From: Myxococcus sp.
GTDB lineage: Bacteria > Myxococcota > Myxococcia > Myxococcales > Myxococcaceae
Length of the DNA: 42,448 bases
NCBI GenBank assembly: GCA_014879945.1
Contig: JACSRE010000251.1
Location: forward strand, 1 to 42,448
Reading direction: 5' to 3'
The position numbers were made by a program, and so were the translations under genes. Under the pieces are notes generated by a model. That model saw only the letters and a program-made list of their open reading frames with translations, was not told the DNA's origin and made no database searches. Positions 1 to 9,370 of the stretch are shown piece by piece (position 1 is the stretch's first letter; each line of letters opens with the position of its first letter).

Positions 1-1155
1 GTAGCGGGCGTGCAGGCGCGTCACCACGAAGCCTCCGCTGCGACCGCCGCGCTGGGCCTGGGCCTTGAGCTGACGCTTTGCGTTCGCCAGGAGCGCCTCG
101 AGCTGGCTCTTCTGCGCCGGCGTGAGCTTGTCGAGGTTCTTCACCTCGAGCTCGGGCTCGACGTACTGGGCCTCGGGGTCGATCACGTCGAGGCCGAGCT
201 CGACCAGCTCGTTCTCGGTCAGCGGGGGCGTCGGGCAGGGGTCGCAGCTCCTGGCGTCCCACGCGTACTCGGTGACGACGGTGCCCTTCGACTTCGCCTG
301 GGTGCGATCGAACAGCGAGGCATAGAACGGCCCGAACTCGGGCTTCGCGCTCGGCACCAGATCGATGTTGGTGGGGATGGTGGTGTTCGGGGCGTTGGCG
401 ACCTCGTAGCGCTGCCCCCGCGCGAGCACGTGCACGATCAGATCCTGCGTGTCCTTCGCGTTGATGAGGCCGAGGCGCACCGGGAGCTCGAACTTCTCGG
501 AGTCGTAGTGGAACCGCAGCGGCGACAAGGTGGCGCGCCCCTTCTCGAACGTCACCTTCTTCGCGTTCACCTTCGCGACGAAGAACTTCATGCCCTGCTG
601 AACGTAGGGCCGGAAGAGCGGCGCCGCGCCGGGGGGGATCTTGTAGTGCTGCTCGGTGAGCCAGGCCTCGAGCCCCAGCGCGTCTTGCGCCGAGAGGATG
701 ACCACCTCGTACTCACCCACGTCGAACTCCGCCTCGACGCGCACGCCCATTCGCCCCGCGGCGTAGCCGACGCCGAGGCCTCCACCGCCAAAGCCGATGC
801 CCCTCGCGCCGAGCCCGCTGAGCCCGTCGCCGCGGTACTTCGGGCACGGGTCCTGCTCCCAGTACTCGACCAGCCGCGGGGCCGTGAGGGTGTCGAGCCT
901 GGTGAAGACGGCCTTCTTCAGCGTCTTCACCTGCTCCTTCTTGAGCACCACCGGCACCGGCACCACCATCGCGAAGTCTTCGAGCGGCCCCTGGTAGTCG
1001 TTCTGCATCGAGAGCACCGTGCGCGTGCCGTGGCGCATGAGGGCGACCTGGGTGGCGTTGTTGAAGAGCTCGGCGCCGCCTCCAGAGACGTAGAAGCCGC
1101 AGAAGGCCGAGGCTGAGAGGGGGACGAACGTGAGCAGGACGAGCAGGCGAGTCAT
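1..1155 (-). CDS. DUF2330 family secreted protein (C-terminus cut by window edge)
   Basis: The frame is open from an ATG at 1155 to the window edge, giving 385 codons without a stop, so the C-terminus is missing. A GGGAG ribosome-binding site lies just upstream of the ATG. The protein opens with a typical signal peptide (MTRLLVLLTFVPLSASA), then FCGFYVSGGGAELFNNATQ, and about 40 residues on has FAMVVPVPVVLKKEQVK. This layout, with an early FCGF-type start, a 'no free lunch' VPVP stretch and a long beta-rich body, is what I recall for the DUF2330 family of exported proteins in myxobacteria and other bacteria. A Gly-rich patch (GIGFGGGGLGVG) lies near residue 120 and a CDPCP motif near residue 310. 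The function of the family is unknown. The next gene upstream on this strand, the PHP protein, ends 87 bases away, so the two may be co-transcribed. The family call is from memory of its sequence pattern; export is well supported. Confidence 0.8.
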   Translation of the reverse strand, partial: MTRLLVLLTFVPLSASAFCGFYVSGGGAELFNNATQVALMRHGTRTVLSMQNDYQGPLEDFAMVVPVPVVLKKEQVKTLKKAVFTRLDTLTAPRLVEYWEQDPCPKYRGDGLSGLGARGIGFGGGGLGVGYAAGRMGVRVEAEFDVGEYEVVILSAQDALGLEAWLTEQHYKIPPGAAPLFRPYVQQGMKFFVAKVNAKKVTFEKGRATLSPLRFHYDSEKFELPVRLGLINAKDTQDLIVHVLARGQRYEVANAPNTTIPTNIDLVPSAKPEFGPFYASLFDRTQAKSKGTVVTEYAWDARSCDPCPTPPLTENELVELGLDVIDPEAQYVEPELEVKNLDKLTPAQKSQLEALLANAKRQLKAQAQRGGRSGGFVVTRLHARY

Positions 1156-1242
1156 GGAGCTCCCTTTGGGTCGGCGGCCATCAGACAGTGGTTGCGTCAC
1201 TCCGGTTTCTCTTTTTCGACAGGTCGGCCCTCGACGGGCCCC

Positions 1243-2376
1243 TCAGGCGGCACGTCGCTCGGCGCGCACCACGCTCAAGTGGGGCCGCCGAGGCATCAGG
1301 GCGGCGACGGCGAGCGCGCCCAGCAGCCAGGCCGCCCAGCCGCCCACGGTGCGCGGCCAGTCGATGGTGGCGAGGGGGCTGCTCCAGCTGCCGGCGCGCA
1401 CCACCGGGTTGAGCACCATCTCGGTGTTGGGCGTTCGAACCACGGCGCGCACGTAGCGGGCGCCCCGCGGGGCCTCGAAGCGCGCCACCTGCACGCCCTC
1501 GTCGAGTTGCCGCACCTCGCCGCCGTCGGTGCGCCACTCGACGCGCGCCGGCCCGTCGAGCTCGAGCGTCATCACGCCGCGCGCGTCCACCTCGAGCCCC
1601 AGCACCTGCACGTCCATGCGGCCGCGCTCGCCGCGCACCACGTAGGAGCGGCCCGCGCCGAGCGCGCGCAAGATCGCCGGCTCGGTAGCGCCCTCGGCGC
1701 CGACCATGTTCCAGGCGACGCCGATCGACTCCTCGCGCGCCGCGTGCGCGTCGTCGTTGCCCACGGCCCAGGCCAGCCGGCCCGCCGACAGCGCGCAGTC
1801 CCACTCGAAGAGCGAGGTGGCGTAGGCGTTGTGCACCTCGAAGAGCTGAAAGCCCGTCAGCGCCTCGACGTCGCGGCAGTCGTGGCCCGCTCGCAGCGAC
1901 GGGTGGTTCAACCCGACCAGGCCGCCCGAGGCCCGGAGCACGTCGAGCACCCACTGCCGCGACGAGCGGGTCGAGATCGGGAAGTCGAAGCCCACGGCCT
2001 CGTCGGTGCCCAGCACCAGGCGGTGGCTCTTGCTCCAGTTGAGGCCGTGCTCGTACCCACGAATCATCGGCAGCGGCGGTGCCTCGAGGTGGGTGACCTG
2101 GTGGTAGTTCGAGATCGCCAGCGCCGAGAAGCCCCGGTCGGCGTAGGCCTGCGCCAGCTCGGCCGCCGAGGAGCCGCCCGCGGTCAGCCCGCCCCACGCG
2201 CGCGAGTGGGCGTGCAGGTTCACCTTGAGGAACGGAGCGCGCCAGCCCGCGTACGGGTTCTCCCAGCGATCGCCCGCGAAGGGCCGGCGCTCGGGGAAGT
2301 CGTAAGAGGGCACCGCCGCCAGGGGCGCCACCAGCACCAGCACGAGGAGCCCCAGGCGCAACGCCGTTCGCCGCAC
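1243..2376 (-). CDS. Membrane-anchored PHP-domain metallohydrolase
   Basis: The product is 377 residues from a GTG at 2376. This start is preferred over an in-frame TTG at 2400 because GAGGG sits just before the GTG and a hydrophobic signal segment follows at once. Residues 5-22 form a signal peptide or anchor. The PHP metal-binding motif NLHAHS is at 53-58 (H55, H57). Further PHP-type metal ligands are visible in GLNHPS, FEVHNAY and GNDDAH. A hydrophobic stretch near the C-terminus (WAAWLLGALAVAALM) followed by RRP looks like a membrane anchor, so the hydrolase domain would face the periplasm. PHP domains are metal-dependent phosphoesterases, and secreted versions of this type have no settled substrate. 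A terminator-like hairpin lies between this gene and rpsA, so it probably has its own transcription start. A second, unrelated PHP protein lies at 31333-32052. Confidence 0.85.
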   Translation of the reverse strand: MRRTALRLGLLVLVLVAPLAAVPSYDFPERRPFAGDRWENPYAGWRAPFLKVNLHAHSRAWGGLTAGGSSAAELAQAYADRGFSALAISNYHQVTHLEAPPLPMIRGYEHGLNWSKSHRLVLGTDEAVGFDFPISTRSSRQWVLDVLRASGGLVGLNHPSLRAGHDCRDVEALTGFQLFEVHNAYATSLFEWDCALSAGRLAWAVGNDDAHAAREESIGVAWNMVGAEGATEPAILRALGAGRSYVVRGERGRMDVQVLGLEVDARGVMTLELDGPARVEWRTDGGEVRQLDEGVQVARFEAPRGARYVRAVVRTPNTEMVLNPVVRAGSWSSPLATIDWPRTVGGWAAWLLGALAVAALMPRRPHLSVVRAERRAA

Positions 2377-2415
2377 GGCGCCCTCTTGCCACAGATTCAA
2401 CCGCCGCCCAAACGA

Positions 2416-2452
2416 CGAGGCCGGCGCCTCTTTTCGGAGTGCACCGGCCTCG
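2416..2452 (-). terminator. Hairpin downstream of rpsA
   Basis: A 12-base-pair stem is formed by 2416-2427 and 2441-2452 (one G-U pair on the minus-strand RNA), with a 13-base A-rich loop. It lies 25 bases past the S1 stop codon. A long U-run does not follow, only a short TCGTTT, so it is a likely but not classic intrinsic terminator. Confidence 0.6.
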
Positions 2453-2477
2453 CGCGCTTCATCGGCAGACGGCCGAC

Positions 2478-4190
<1,713 letters not shown>

Positions 4191-4389
4191 GTAATGGTTG
4201 TCCTGGACCAACCCGGCGAAGGGCCCGGCTGGGTACGGCACCCCGGGGTTGAAAAAAAAGACGTCTCAGGCCGCTCGCGGGGCAGTGCGAGCGGTGCTGC
4301 CCACCGGTCTCCAATGACGGGTAGTGGCGCGGCCTTAGGCGAGGAACGCGCGCGGGGTCAAGCAGGGGCGGAATAAAGAAGGGGGCGCC
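4191..4389 (-). promoter_or_regulatory. rpsA promoter/leader region with hairpin and U8 tract
   Basis: On the minus strand TTGACC (4361-4356) and TAAGGC (4337-4332) are 18 bases apart and could be the -35 and -10 boxes of a sigma70-type promoter. Downstream of them is a perfect 8-base inverted repeat (4271-4278 with 4287-4294, 8-base loop). After a further 11 bases comes a run of eight T on the minus strand (4259-4252), about 60 bases before the S1 start codon. A U8 run is striking in this GC-rich DNA. It could be an S1 binding site for autoregulation, or part of an attenuator. No gene is seen in this stretch. Confidence 0.45.
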
Positions 4390-5163
4390 TCAGCCGGCCT
4401 TGTCGAGGCGGGCGTAGACGGGGTTGAGCGCCGGGTGCGGCGGGCGATCGCCATAGACGGCCTCGCCGAGCTCGAAGAGCGCGCCATCGAGATCCTCCTC
4501 GGCCGCGGCGGCCTCCTGCTCCTTGGCGGCGAGGGCCTGGTCGAGCTCCTTCATGCGGGCCTCGTGCTCGGCCTTCTTCTCTTCAGCGAGGTCCTCCATC
4601 TCGAGCAATTGCTTGTGCGCGAGGATGCCCTGGGCGCCGACCTGGCCGGGGCGGGGCGTCAGCACCTGGTTGAGCTCCATCTCCATGTCCTCGAGCATGC
4701 GCTGGTTGCGCATCATCTTGAGGCGGAAGGTCTTGAGGTTGGCGCGGCTGGTCTCGATCTTCTTCACGTCGTGGCCTTCGCGCTGCTCGAGCTCCTTGTG
4801 CTTCTGCTCCGCGAGGCTCAGCGAGTTCTTCTGGTACCGGTGCGCGGCCTTCTGCGACGAGAGCGACTTGCGCAGCTCCCGGCTGCGGCTCTCGACGCCG
4901 GCCACGGCGTGCCGCCACTTCTTGGTGATCGCGTGCTTCTCTTCGCGCTCGGCCGCCTGCTGATCGAGGAAGTCCTGGTAGGCGCCGGCCTCGTCGTTCA
5001 TCTCGGCCTCGAGGGCCTCGATCTCTTCACGAATCCCCAGCAGGAAGTCCTCACACTCGAACACCAACTCCATGCCCTTGGGCAGCGGCGCCTTCTCGGC
5101 CAGGTGCTCGCGCGCGAGATCGCCCAGCATGAAGATCAGATCGTTGTAGTTCTCCTTCGGCAT
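4390..5163 (-). CDS. Coiled-coil protein of unknown function
   Basis: The product is 257 residues from an ATG at 5163; an in-frame TTG at 5202 is possible but unlikely. The first 40 residues (MPKENYNDLIFMLGDLAREH...) look like a short globular domain. The rest, about 55-230, is highly charged and rich in Glu, Lys, Gln and Leu with clear heptads, predicting a long coiled coil. A short ordered tail (GDRPPHPALNPVYARLDKAG) ends the protein. There is no signal peptide or membrane segment, so it is probably cytoplasmic. I do not recognise a named family. It lies between rpsA, about 200 bases downstream, and the EF-hand membrane protein, whose stop codon is only 54 bases upstream, so it may share a transcript with the latter. 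No good Shine-Dalgarno is visible. The gene itself is secure; the function is not. Confidence 0.75.
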   Translation of the reverse strand: MPKENYNDLIFMLGDLAREHLAEKAPLPKGMELVFECEDFLLGIREEIEALEAEMNDEAGAYQDFLDQQAAEREEKHAITKKWRHAVAGVESRSRELRKSLSSQKAAHRYQKNSLSLAEQKHKELEQREGHDVKKIETSRANLKTFRLKMMRNQRMLEDMEMELNQVLTPRPGQVGAQGILAHKQLLEMEDLAEEKKAEHEARMKELDQALAAKEQEAAAAEEDLDGALFELGEAVYGDRPPHPALNPVYARLDKAG

Positions 5164-5217
5164 CGGGCCATCAGTGTCGGGTGTGCACCGGGGCCTGGGC
5201 AAGCGTTTGCTGCAGGC

Positions 5218-6204
5218 TCAGCCCAGACGCAGCCCGACCGAGAAGAGCACCAGCGCGCCGAGGATCAGCTTGACGACCAGGAAGGGGCGCGGGCGCCGGG
5301 CGAGCAGGCGGCCGAGGGGGGCGCCGACGAGGAGCAGCGCGCCGCCGACCAGCGTCAGCCCCAACACCCACCCCAGCCGGTCGCTGAACCCCGGCAGCCC
5401 ACCGCGCAGCGCCAGCCCGACCCCTGCCAGGGCAGCCGCGACCGGCGCCCACCCGCCACGTCGCTCGGGCGCGAAGAGCAGCAGCGCCGCGCTCGCGCCC
5501 AGGAGCGCCGCGACGGCGAGCGGCGCCGAGGCTCCGCTCCACGTCGCCTGCGCGCCGAGCAGCAAGAGCCCAAGGCGGAGCGCCCCACCCCGAAGGCCGC
5601 CGGAGGTCAGGAAGCAGAGCAGCAGGAGCGCGAGCGCCTCGACCACGCCGTTGTCCCGCACCCCCAGCTCGAGCCCCCGGAGGAGCCGCGTCGCGTCGAG
5701 CAGCGCCGGCGGCCCAGGCCGAGGCACCTCGAGCGCGGTGAAGACGCCCTGCGCGAAGCGGCGGCCGCGCTCCCCGTCGAGTTGGCTGCCCAGCACCACG
5801 CGGTAGTTGGTCGGCAGCACGCGGAGCACCTTGAAGTCCTGCCGGAGATCACCTTCGGGGCACCGCCAGCGCGCCGTGAGGGTGACGAAGCCGTCCTCCA
5901 GGCGGGCCGTCTCGTCGGAACGGATGCACGGTGCCCGGCCCGCGGTCAGCGGCAGATCGTCCCACACCCCCGCGTTCACGGCCGCGGCGCGCTCGTCGAG
6001 CTCGGCCTGCGTCACCGCCCCATCGCCGTCGACGTCCACGGGCGCGAGCAGGCCGAGCGTCGGGGTGGTGAGGGTGACGATCTCGTTCAGCGAGCCCGCC
6101 GCGCCGGGCTCGAGCCGCGCGTAGACGACGTCGGCGTCATGGGCGCGCGCCACCGAGGCACCGAGGAGCAGGGCTTGGATGAAGAGGAGGCGCAGGCGAC
6201 GCAT
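5218..6204 (-). CDS. EF-hand-containing polytopic membrane protein
   Basis: The product is 328 residues. A signal peptide covers residues 1-21 (cleavage near ARA|HDAD). A soluble N-terminal domain follows, and from about residue 185 there are about six hydrophobic segments to the end. Within the soluble part, residues 57-68 (DVDGDGAVTQAE) form a complete EF-hand calcium loop with acidic residues at positions 1, 3, 5 and 12. The layout of His/Asp-rich N-terminus, exported domain and C-terminal six-helix bundle resembles HupE/UreJ-like putative metal-transport or accessory proteins, but I cannot confirm that from sequence alone. It is divergently arranged with the epimerase gene at 6242, leaving only 37 bases for both promoters. 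The coding call is secure and the role is open. Confidence 0.75.
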   Translation of the reverse strand: MRRLRLLFIQALLLGASVARAHDADVVYARLEPGAAGSLNEIVTLTTPTLGLLAPVDVDGDGAVTQAELDERAAAVNAGVWDDLPLTAGRAPCIRSDETARLEDGFVTLTARWRCPEGDLRQDFKVLRVLPTNYRVVLGSQLDGERGRRFAQGVFTALEVPRPGPPALLDATRLLRGLELGVRDNGVVEALALLLLCFLTSGGLRGGALRLGLLLLGAQATWSGASAPLAVAALLGASAALLLFAPERRGGWAPVAAALAGVGLALRGGLPGFSDRLGWVLGLTLVGGALLLVGAPLGRLLARRPRPFLVVKLILGALVLFSVGLRLG

Positions 6205-6241
6205 GACATCGAACCGCCCATCGTCGTATCAGGCCTGCGCG

Positions 6242-7207
6242 ATGGTGGCGGGGCGAACCAGCAGACGGGTGGGCGTGACGGGCGCGGCGAGCGATCTCGG
6301 GCGCGGCCTGCTGCCGCGGCTCTTGGCCGACCCGAAGATCGACGAGATCGTGGTGTTCGACGTCACCCGGCCCGTCGACGTGCCGGAGCGCGTTCGCTTC
6401 GTCCGACTGGATCTGCTGCGGCAGGGCGTCGAAGGTGACCTCGAGCGGGCCCTGACCGACGCGGGGCTCGACGCGCTCTACCACCTCGCCTTCGTCAACT
6501 CGCGGGTGCACCGGGCCAGCTTCGCGCACGAGCTCGAGGTGATCGGCACGCTGAACCTGCTCGCCGCCGCCGGGGCGGTGAAGGTGCCACGGCTGATCGT
6601 GCCGTCGCTGACGGTGCTCTACGGCGCGCGCGCCCAGAGCCCGGCCTACGCGCCAGAGACGCAGCCGCTGAGCGCCGTGCAGGGCGTCCGGTTCGTCAAC
6701 GATCGGCTCGAGGTCGAGCGGCAGCTGAGCCAGTTCGCCGAGCGGTTCCCCGACGTCGAGGTGCTGATCTTGCGCTTCGCGCCGATCGTCGGCCCGGGCT
6801 CGAACAACCCGTTCACCCGGTTGGTGCGCGCGCAGGCGGTGCCGACGGTGCTGGGCTTCGACCCGCTCTGGCAGGTGGTGCACGAAGACGACGCCGGGCG
6901 GGCGCTCCACCTGGCCCTGCACACCAGGGCGCGCGGCGTCTTCAACATCGTCGGCGAGGGCGTGGCGCCGGTGTCGTCGCTCCTGCGCGCGGCCGGGGTC
7001 ACGCCGGTGCCGTTGGCGGGGCCGCTGCTGCGCACGGCCATCGCCGCGATGGAGGCCGTGGGCCTCTCGGTGAGCCCGTGGGCCTTGATGGACTTCTTCC
7101 GCTACGCGTGGCTCGCCGACGGCCGCCGCGCCGCGCGGGACCTTCACTTTCTGCCTCACCTCCCTGTACACGAGGCGATGGCCACGATGACGGCGCGGCG
7201 GGGGTGA
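6242..7207 (+). CDS. NAD-dependent epimerase/dehydratase (extended SDR)
   Basis: The product is 321 residues starting at an ATG at 6242. The Rossmann glycine motif VGVTGAASDLG lies at residues 10-20, followed by an acidic strand end (VVFDVTRP). The mid-region has YHLAFVNS, typical of the SDR NAD-binding pocket. The catalytic Tyr-x3-Lys of active SDRs is not obvious: around the expected place I see SLTVLYGARAQ, with Tyr but no Lys four residues later. It may therefore bind a nucleotide without normal SDR chemistry. The later motif FAPIVGPG is also family-typical. The stop codon is only three bases before the acyltransferase start, so the two are surely one operon. That suggests a lipid- or envelope-related task, which is inference. 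Confidence 0.85.
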   Translation: MVAGRTSRRVGVTGAASDLGRGLLPRLLADPKIDEIVVFDVTRPVDVPERVRFVRLDLLRQGVEGDLERALTDAGLDALYHLAFVNSRVHRASFAHELEVIGTLNLLAAAGAVKVPRLIVPSLTVLYGARAQSPAYAPETQPLSAVQGVRFVNDRLEVERQLSQFAERFPDVEVLILRFAPIVGPGSNNPFTRLVRAQAVPTVLGFDPLWQVVHEDDAGRALHLALHTRARGVFNIVGEGVAPVSSLLRAAGVTPVPLAGPLLRTAIAAMEAVGLSVSPWALMDFFRYAWLADGRRAARDLHFLPHLPVHEAMATMTARRG

Positions 7208-7210
7208 CCA

Positions 7211-9010
7211 ATGGCGGCGAAGAAAGTGCTCGGCAACGATCCCTTCAAGCGCGGCGCGGCGCCCCGGGTGCCCCTCGCCGCCAGGCCGTCCCTGAAGACG
7301 GCGGGCGCCAGGCCGCAGACGCCGGAGCTGCAGACGCCGCCGCCGAAGAAGGCCACCCGGCGCGACGCGACGCCGCCTTCCCCCGCGGCCCACGCGAGCG
7401 CGCCCACCCTCGCGGCTGATCCGATTCCGCACGCAGGAGTGCCGGTGGCGGTGCCGCTGGGGCGCGGGCCGGCTGCGCACCCCGGCTCGCCCGTGTTGGC
7501 CGTCGACCCGATCCGGCACGAGGCGACGCCCGAGGCCTTCTCGCTCGGGGCCGCGCCCGCACGGCACCGCCACTCACCGTTCCTGAGCGCCGATCCGGTC
7601 GCGCACCCGGATGCGCCCGTCGGCCTCTCGCTGTCTGGTGCGCGCGCCTCGTCGTTCACCCCGGTGGCCCACGGCAACGCGCCCAGCGCGCTGCCGCTCG
7701 AGGTCGCCCTGCCGCACGCGCACTCGCCTGGGCTTCGCGTCGACCCGGTCGCGCACGCCGACGCGCCAGTGGCGCAGCCGCTGTCGGGCGCGGTGCCGCA
7801 CGCGCACTCGCCGGGGCTTCGCGTCGACCCGGTCGCGCACGCCGACGCGCCAGAGGCGCGGCCGTTCTCGCACGCGCGCTCGCCCAGCGTTCGCGTCGAC
7901 CCGGTGGGGCACGCCGACACGCCAGAGCCGCGGCCGCTCTCGCACGCGCGCTCGCCCAGCGTTCGCGTCGACCCGGTGGGGCACGCCGACACGCCAGAGG
8001 TGCAGCCGGTCCTGCGCGCGCACTCGCCCAACCTGGGCGCCGACCCGATCCCCCACGCGGGGGTTCCTTTGAGCGTTCCGCTGGCTGAGGGCCAACCGCC
8101 CGCGCGCGCCTTGACGGAGGCCGAAGCCCCCTGCGACGACGCGAACAGCACCGACGCGCGCGCCCCCATCACCCCGCGACGCCACGGCCCCACGCCGCTG
8201 TTGTCGAGGGCCGGCGCGGTCGCCTCGCTTCAGGGCCTGACCGGCGCCGTGCGCGCGCTGTTGGGCGCCTCGGGGAAAGACACCCGGGTCGATGCCTTCG
8301 GGCGCGATGAGGCCCTGGTGGCGTCGCTCCAGCCGCTCGCCGACGCGCTCTACGATCGGTACTGGCGCGTGACCGTGGCGGGGGCGAACCTGGTCCCCTC
8401 GGGCGCCTCCATCCTGGTGGCCAACCACGCGGGCGCGCTGCCGATCGATGGGCCGTTGCTCCACCACGCCCTCAGGCGCCAGCGCGCCGATCTGAAGCCC
8501 GCGCGGTGGCTGCTCGAAGACCAGCTCTTCCACGCGCCCGGGCTCGGCGTGTTGTGGAACCGCCTCGGCGCCGTGCGCGCCAGCCCCGAGAACGCGATGC
8601 AGCTGCTCGAGGAGCAGACGCCGGTGGTGGTCTTCCCCGAGGGCATTCAGGGGCTCTCGAAGCCGTTCTCCGAGCGCTACCAGCTGCAGCGGTTCGGGCG
8701 CGGGGGCTACGTGAAGATCGCCGCCCGCGCAGGCGTGCCGATCGTGCCGGTGGCGATCGTCGGCGCTGAGGAGTCGGTGCCGCTCCTGGCGAGGCTGCCC
8801 GGCTCCGCGCTCGGAGTGTCGTTTCTGCCGCTCACCCTGCCCCCGTTGCCGGCCCGGTGGTTCATTCAGTTCGGCTCGCCGATCAGGGTCGAGGGTGGCG
8901 CCGAGGCCGCCGGCGACCTCGCCTTCGTGCAGCGCCTCAACGAGCAGGTGCGCGACACCATCGACGTGATGCTGAAGGACCTGCTGTCACGGCGCGACGG
9001 CATCTTCTGA
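7211..9010 (+). CDS. PlsC-like acyltransferase with repeat-rich N-terminal extension
   Basis: The product is 599 residues. About residues 340-599 form a glycerol-phosphate-type acyltransferase: VANHAGALPID (His at 406, Asp at 413, so HX6D rather than the usual HX4D) and later VVFPEGIQGLSK. This is the pattern of the LPLAT branch with NH-[SA]-G-x-LP-x-DG. The enzyme would move an acyl chain from CoA or ACP to a lipid acceptor at the membrane. Residues 1-340 are low-complexity Pro/Ala/His. About nine degenerate units of 22-28 residues repeat the theme HSP-x-L-x-VDPVAHADAP (residues ~62-300). Several units are almost identical at DNA level, showing recent tandem duplication. No signal peptide is seen. 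The extension is not part of the family and its role is unknown. It is co-operonic with the SDR three bases upstream. Confidence 0.85.
   Translation: MAAKKVLGNDPFKRGAAPRVPLAARPSLKTAGARPQTPELQTPPPKKATRRDATPPSPAAHASAPTLAADPIPHAGVPVAVPLGRGPAAHPGSPVLAVDPIRHEATPEAFSLGAAPARHRHSPFLSADPVAHPDAPVGLSLSGARASSFTPVAHGNAPSALPLEVALPHAHSPGLRVDPVAHADAPVAQPLSGAVPHAHSPGLRVDPVAHADAPEARPFSHARSPSVRVDPVGHADTPEPRPLSHARSPSVRVDPVGHADTPEVQPVLRAHSPNLGADPIPHAGVPLSVPLAEGQPPARALTEAEAPCDDANSTDARAPITPRRHGPTPLLSRAGAVASLQGLTGAVRALLGASGKDTRVDAFGRDEALVASLQPLADALYDRYWRVTVAGANLVPSGASILVANHAGALPIDGPLLHHALRRQRADLKPARWLLEDQLFHAPGLGVLWNRLGAVRASPENAMQLLEEQTPVVVFPEGIQGLSKPFSERYQLQRFGRGGYVKIAARAGVPIVPVAIVGAEESVPLLARLPGSALGVSFLPLTLPPLPARWFIQFGSPIRVEGGAEAAGDLAFVQRLNEQVRDTIDVMLKDLLSRRDGIF
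7396..8100 (+). repeat. Tandem coding repeats in the acyltransferase gene
   Basis: About nine in-frame units encode variants of HSPxLxVDPVAHADAPxxxPL. The most recent copies are near-identical: an 84-base unit at 7711-7794 repeated at 7795-7878, and a 72-base unit at 7868-7939 repeated at 7940-8011. Both unit lengths are multiples of three, so gain or loss keeps the frame. Confidence 0.85.
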
Positions 9011-9370
9011 CCGCAGCTCACGGCGTGGAAGCAGCTGCGCTCAACGTTCGGTGAGCTGGCTCAGGCGCTTCATTCATCGCGCCGAGCCATCGCCCATGTG
9101 TCCTCGCGCGTGTTCGCAACGCGGCGCCAACCCGAAGGAAGGCCCGCGTCCATCTGGGTCTGGAACCCCGAGAAGAGCGCGCCGCCGAAGCTCGAGAAGG
9201 CCTTCAAGCTGAAGCTAGCCGGCGAAGGAGGGAGGCCTTTCGCGGCGTCGATCCGCACCCGCGCAGGAGTCGGCTGCACCGATCCCCGAACGAGGCCTCC
9301 TCGATTGCGCTGCTCGGTGCATGGCGCGTCCTCGACGGCCCCGCACGTTCATCGGAGGCCGTGCCGGTGA
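9011..9370. other. 360-base stretch with no convincing gene; possible coding remnant
   Basis: An open frame follows the acyltransferase stop in the same frame and stays open from 9011 to about 9370. Its middle part (WKQLRSTFGELAQALHSSRR, then IWVWNPEKSAPPKLEKAFKL) is more protein-like than a random frame, but there is no ATG, only a GTG at 9098 without a ribosome-binding site. It could be a decayed gene or a small undetected one. An 8-base inverted repeat (9014-9021 with 9051-9058) might act in termination. I recognise nothing else here. Confidence 0.3.

Noticed and set aside
7396-8100. CRISPR-like array
   Set aside because: The repeats are in frame, differ at many positions, have no unique spacers and code for a consistent protein motif.
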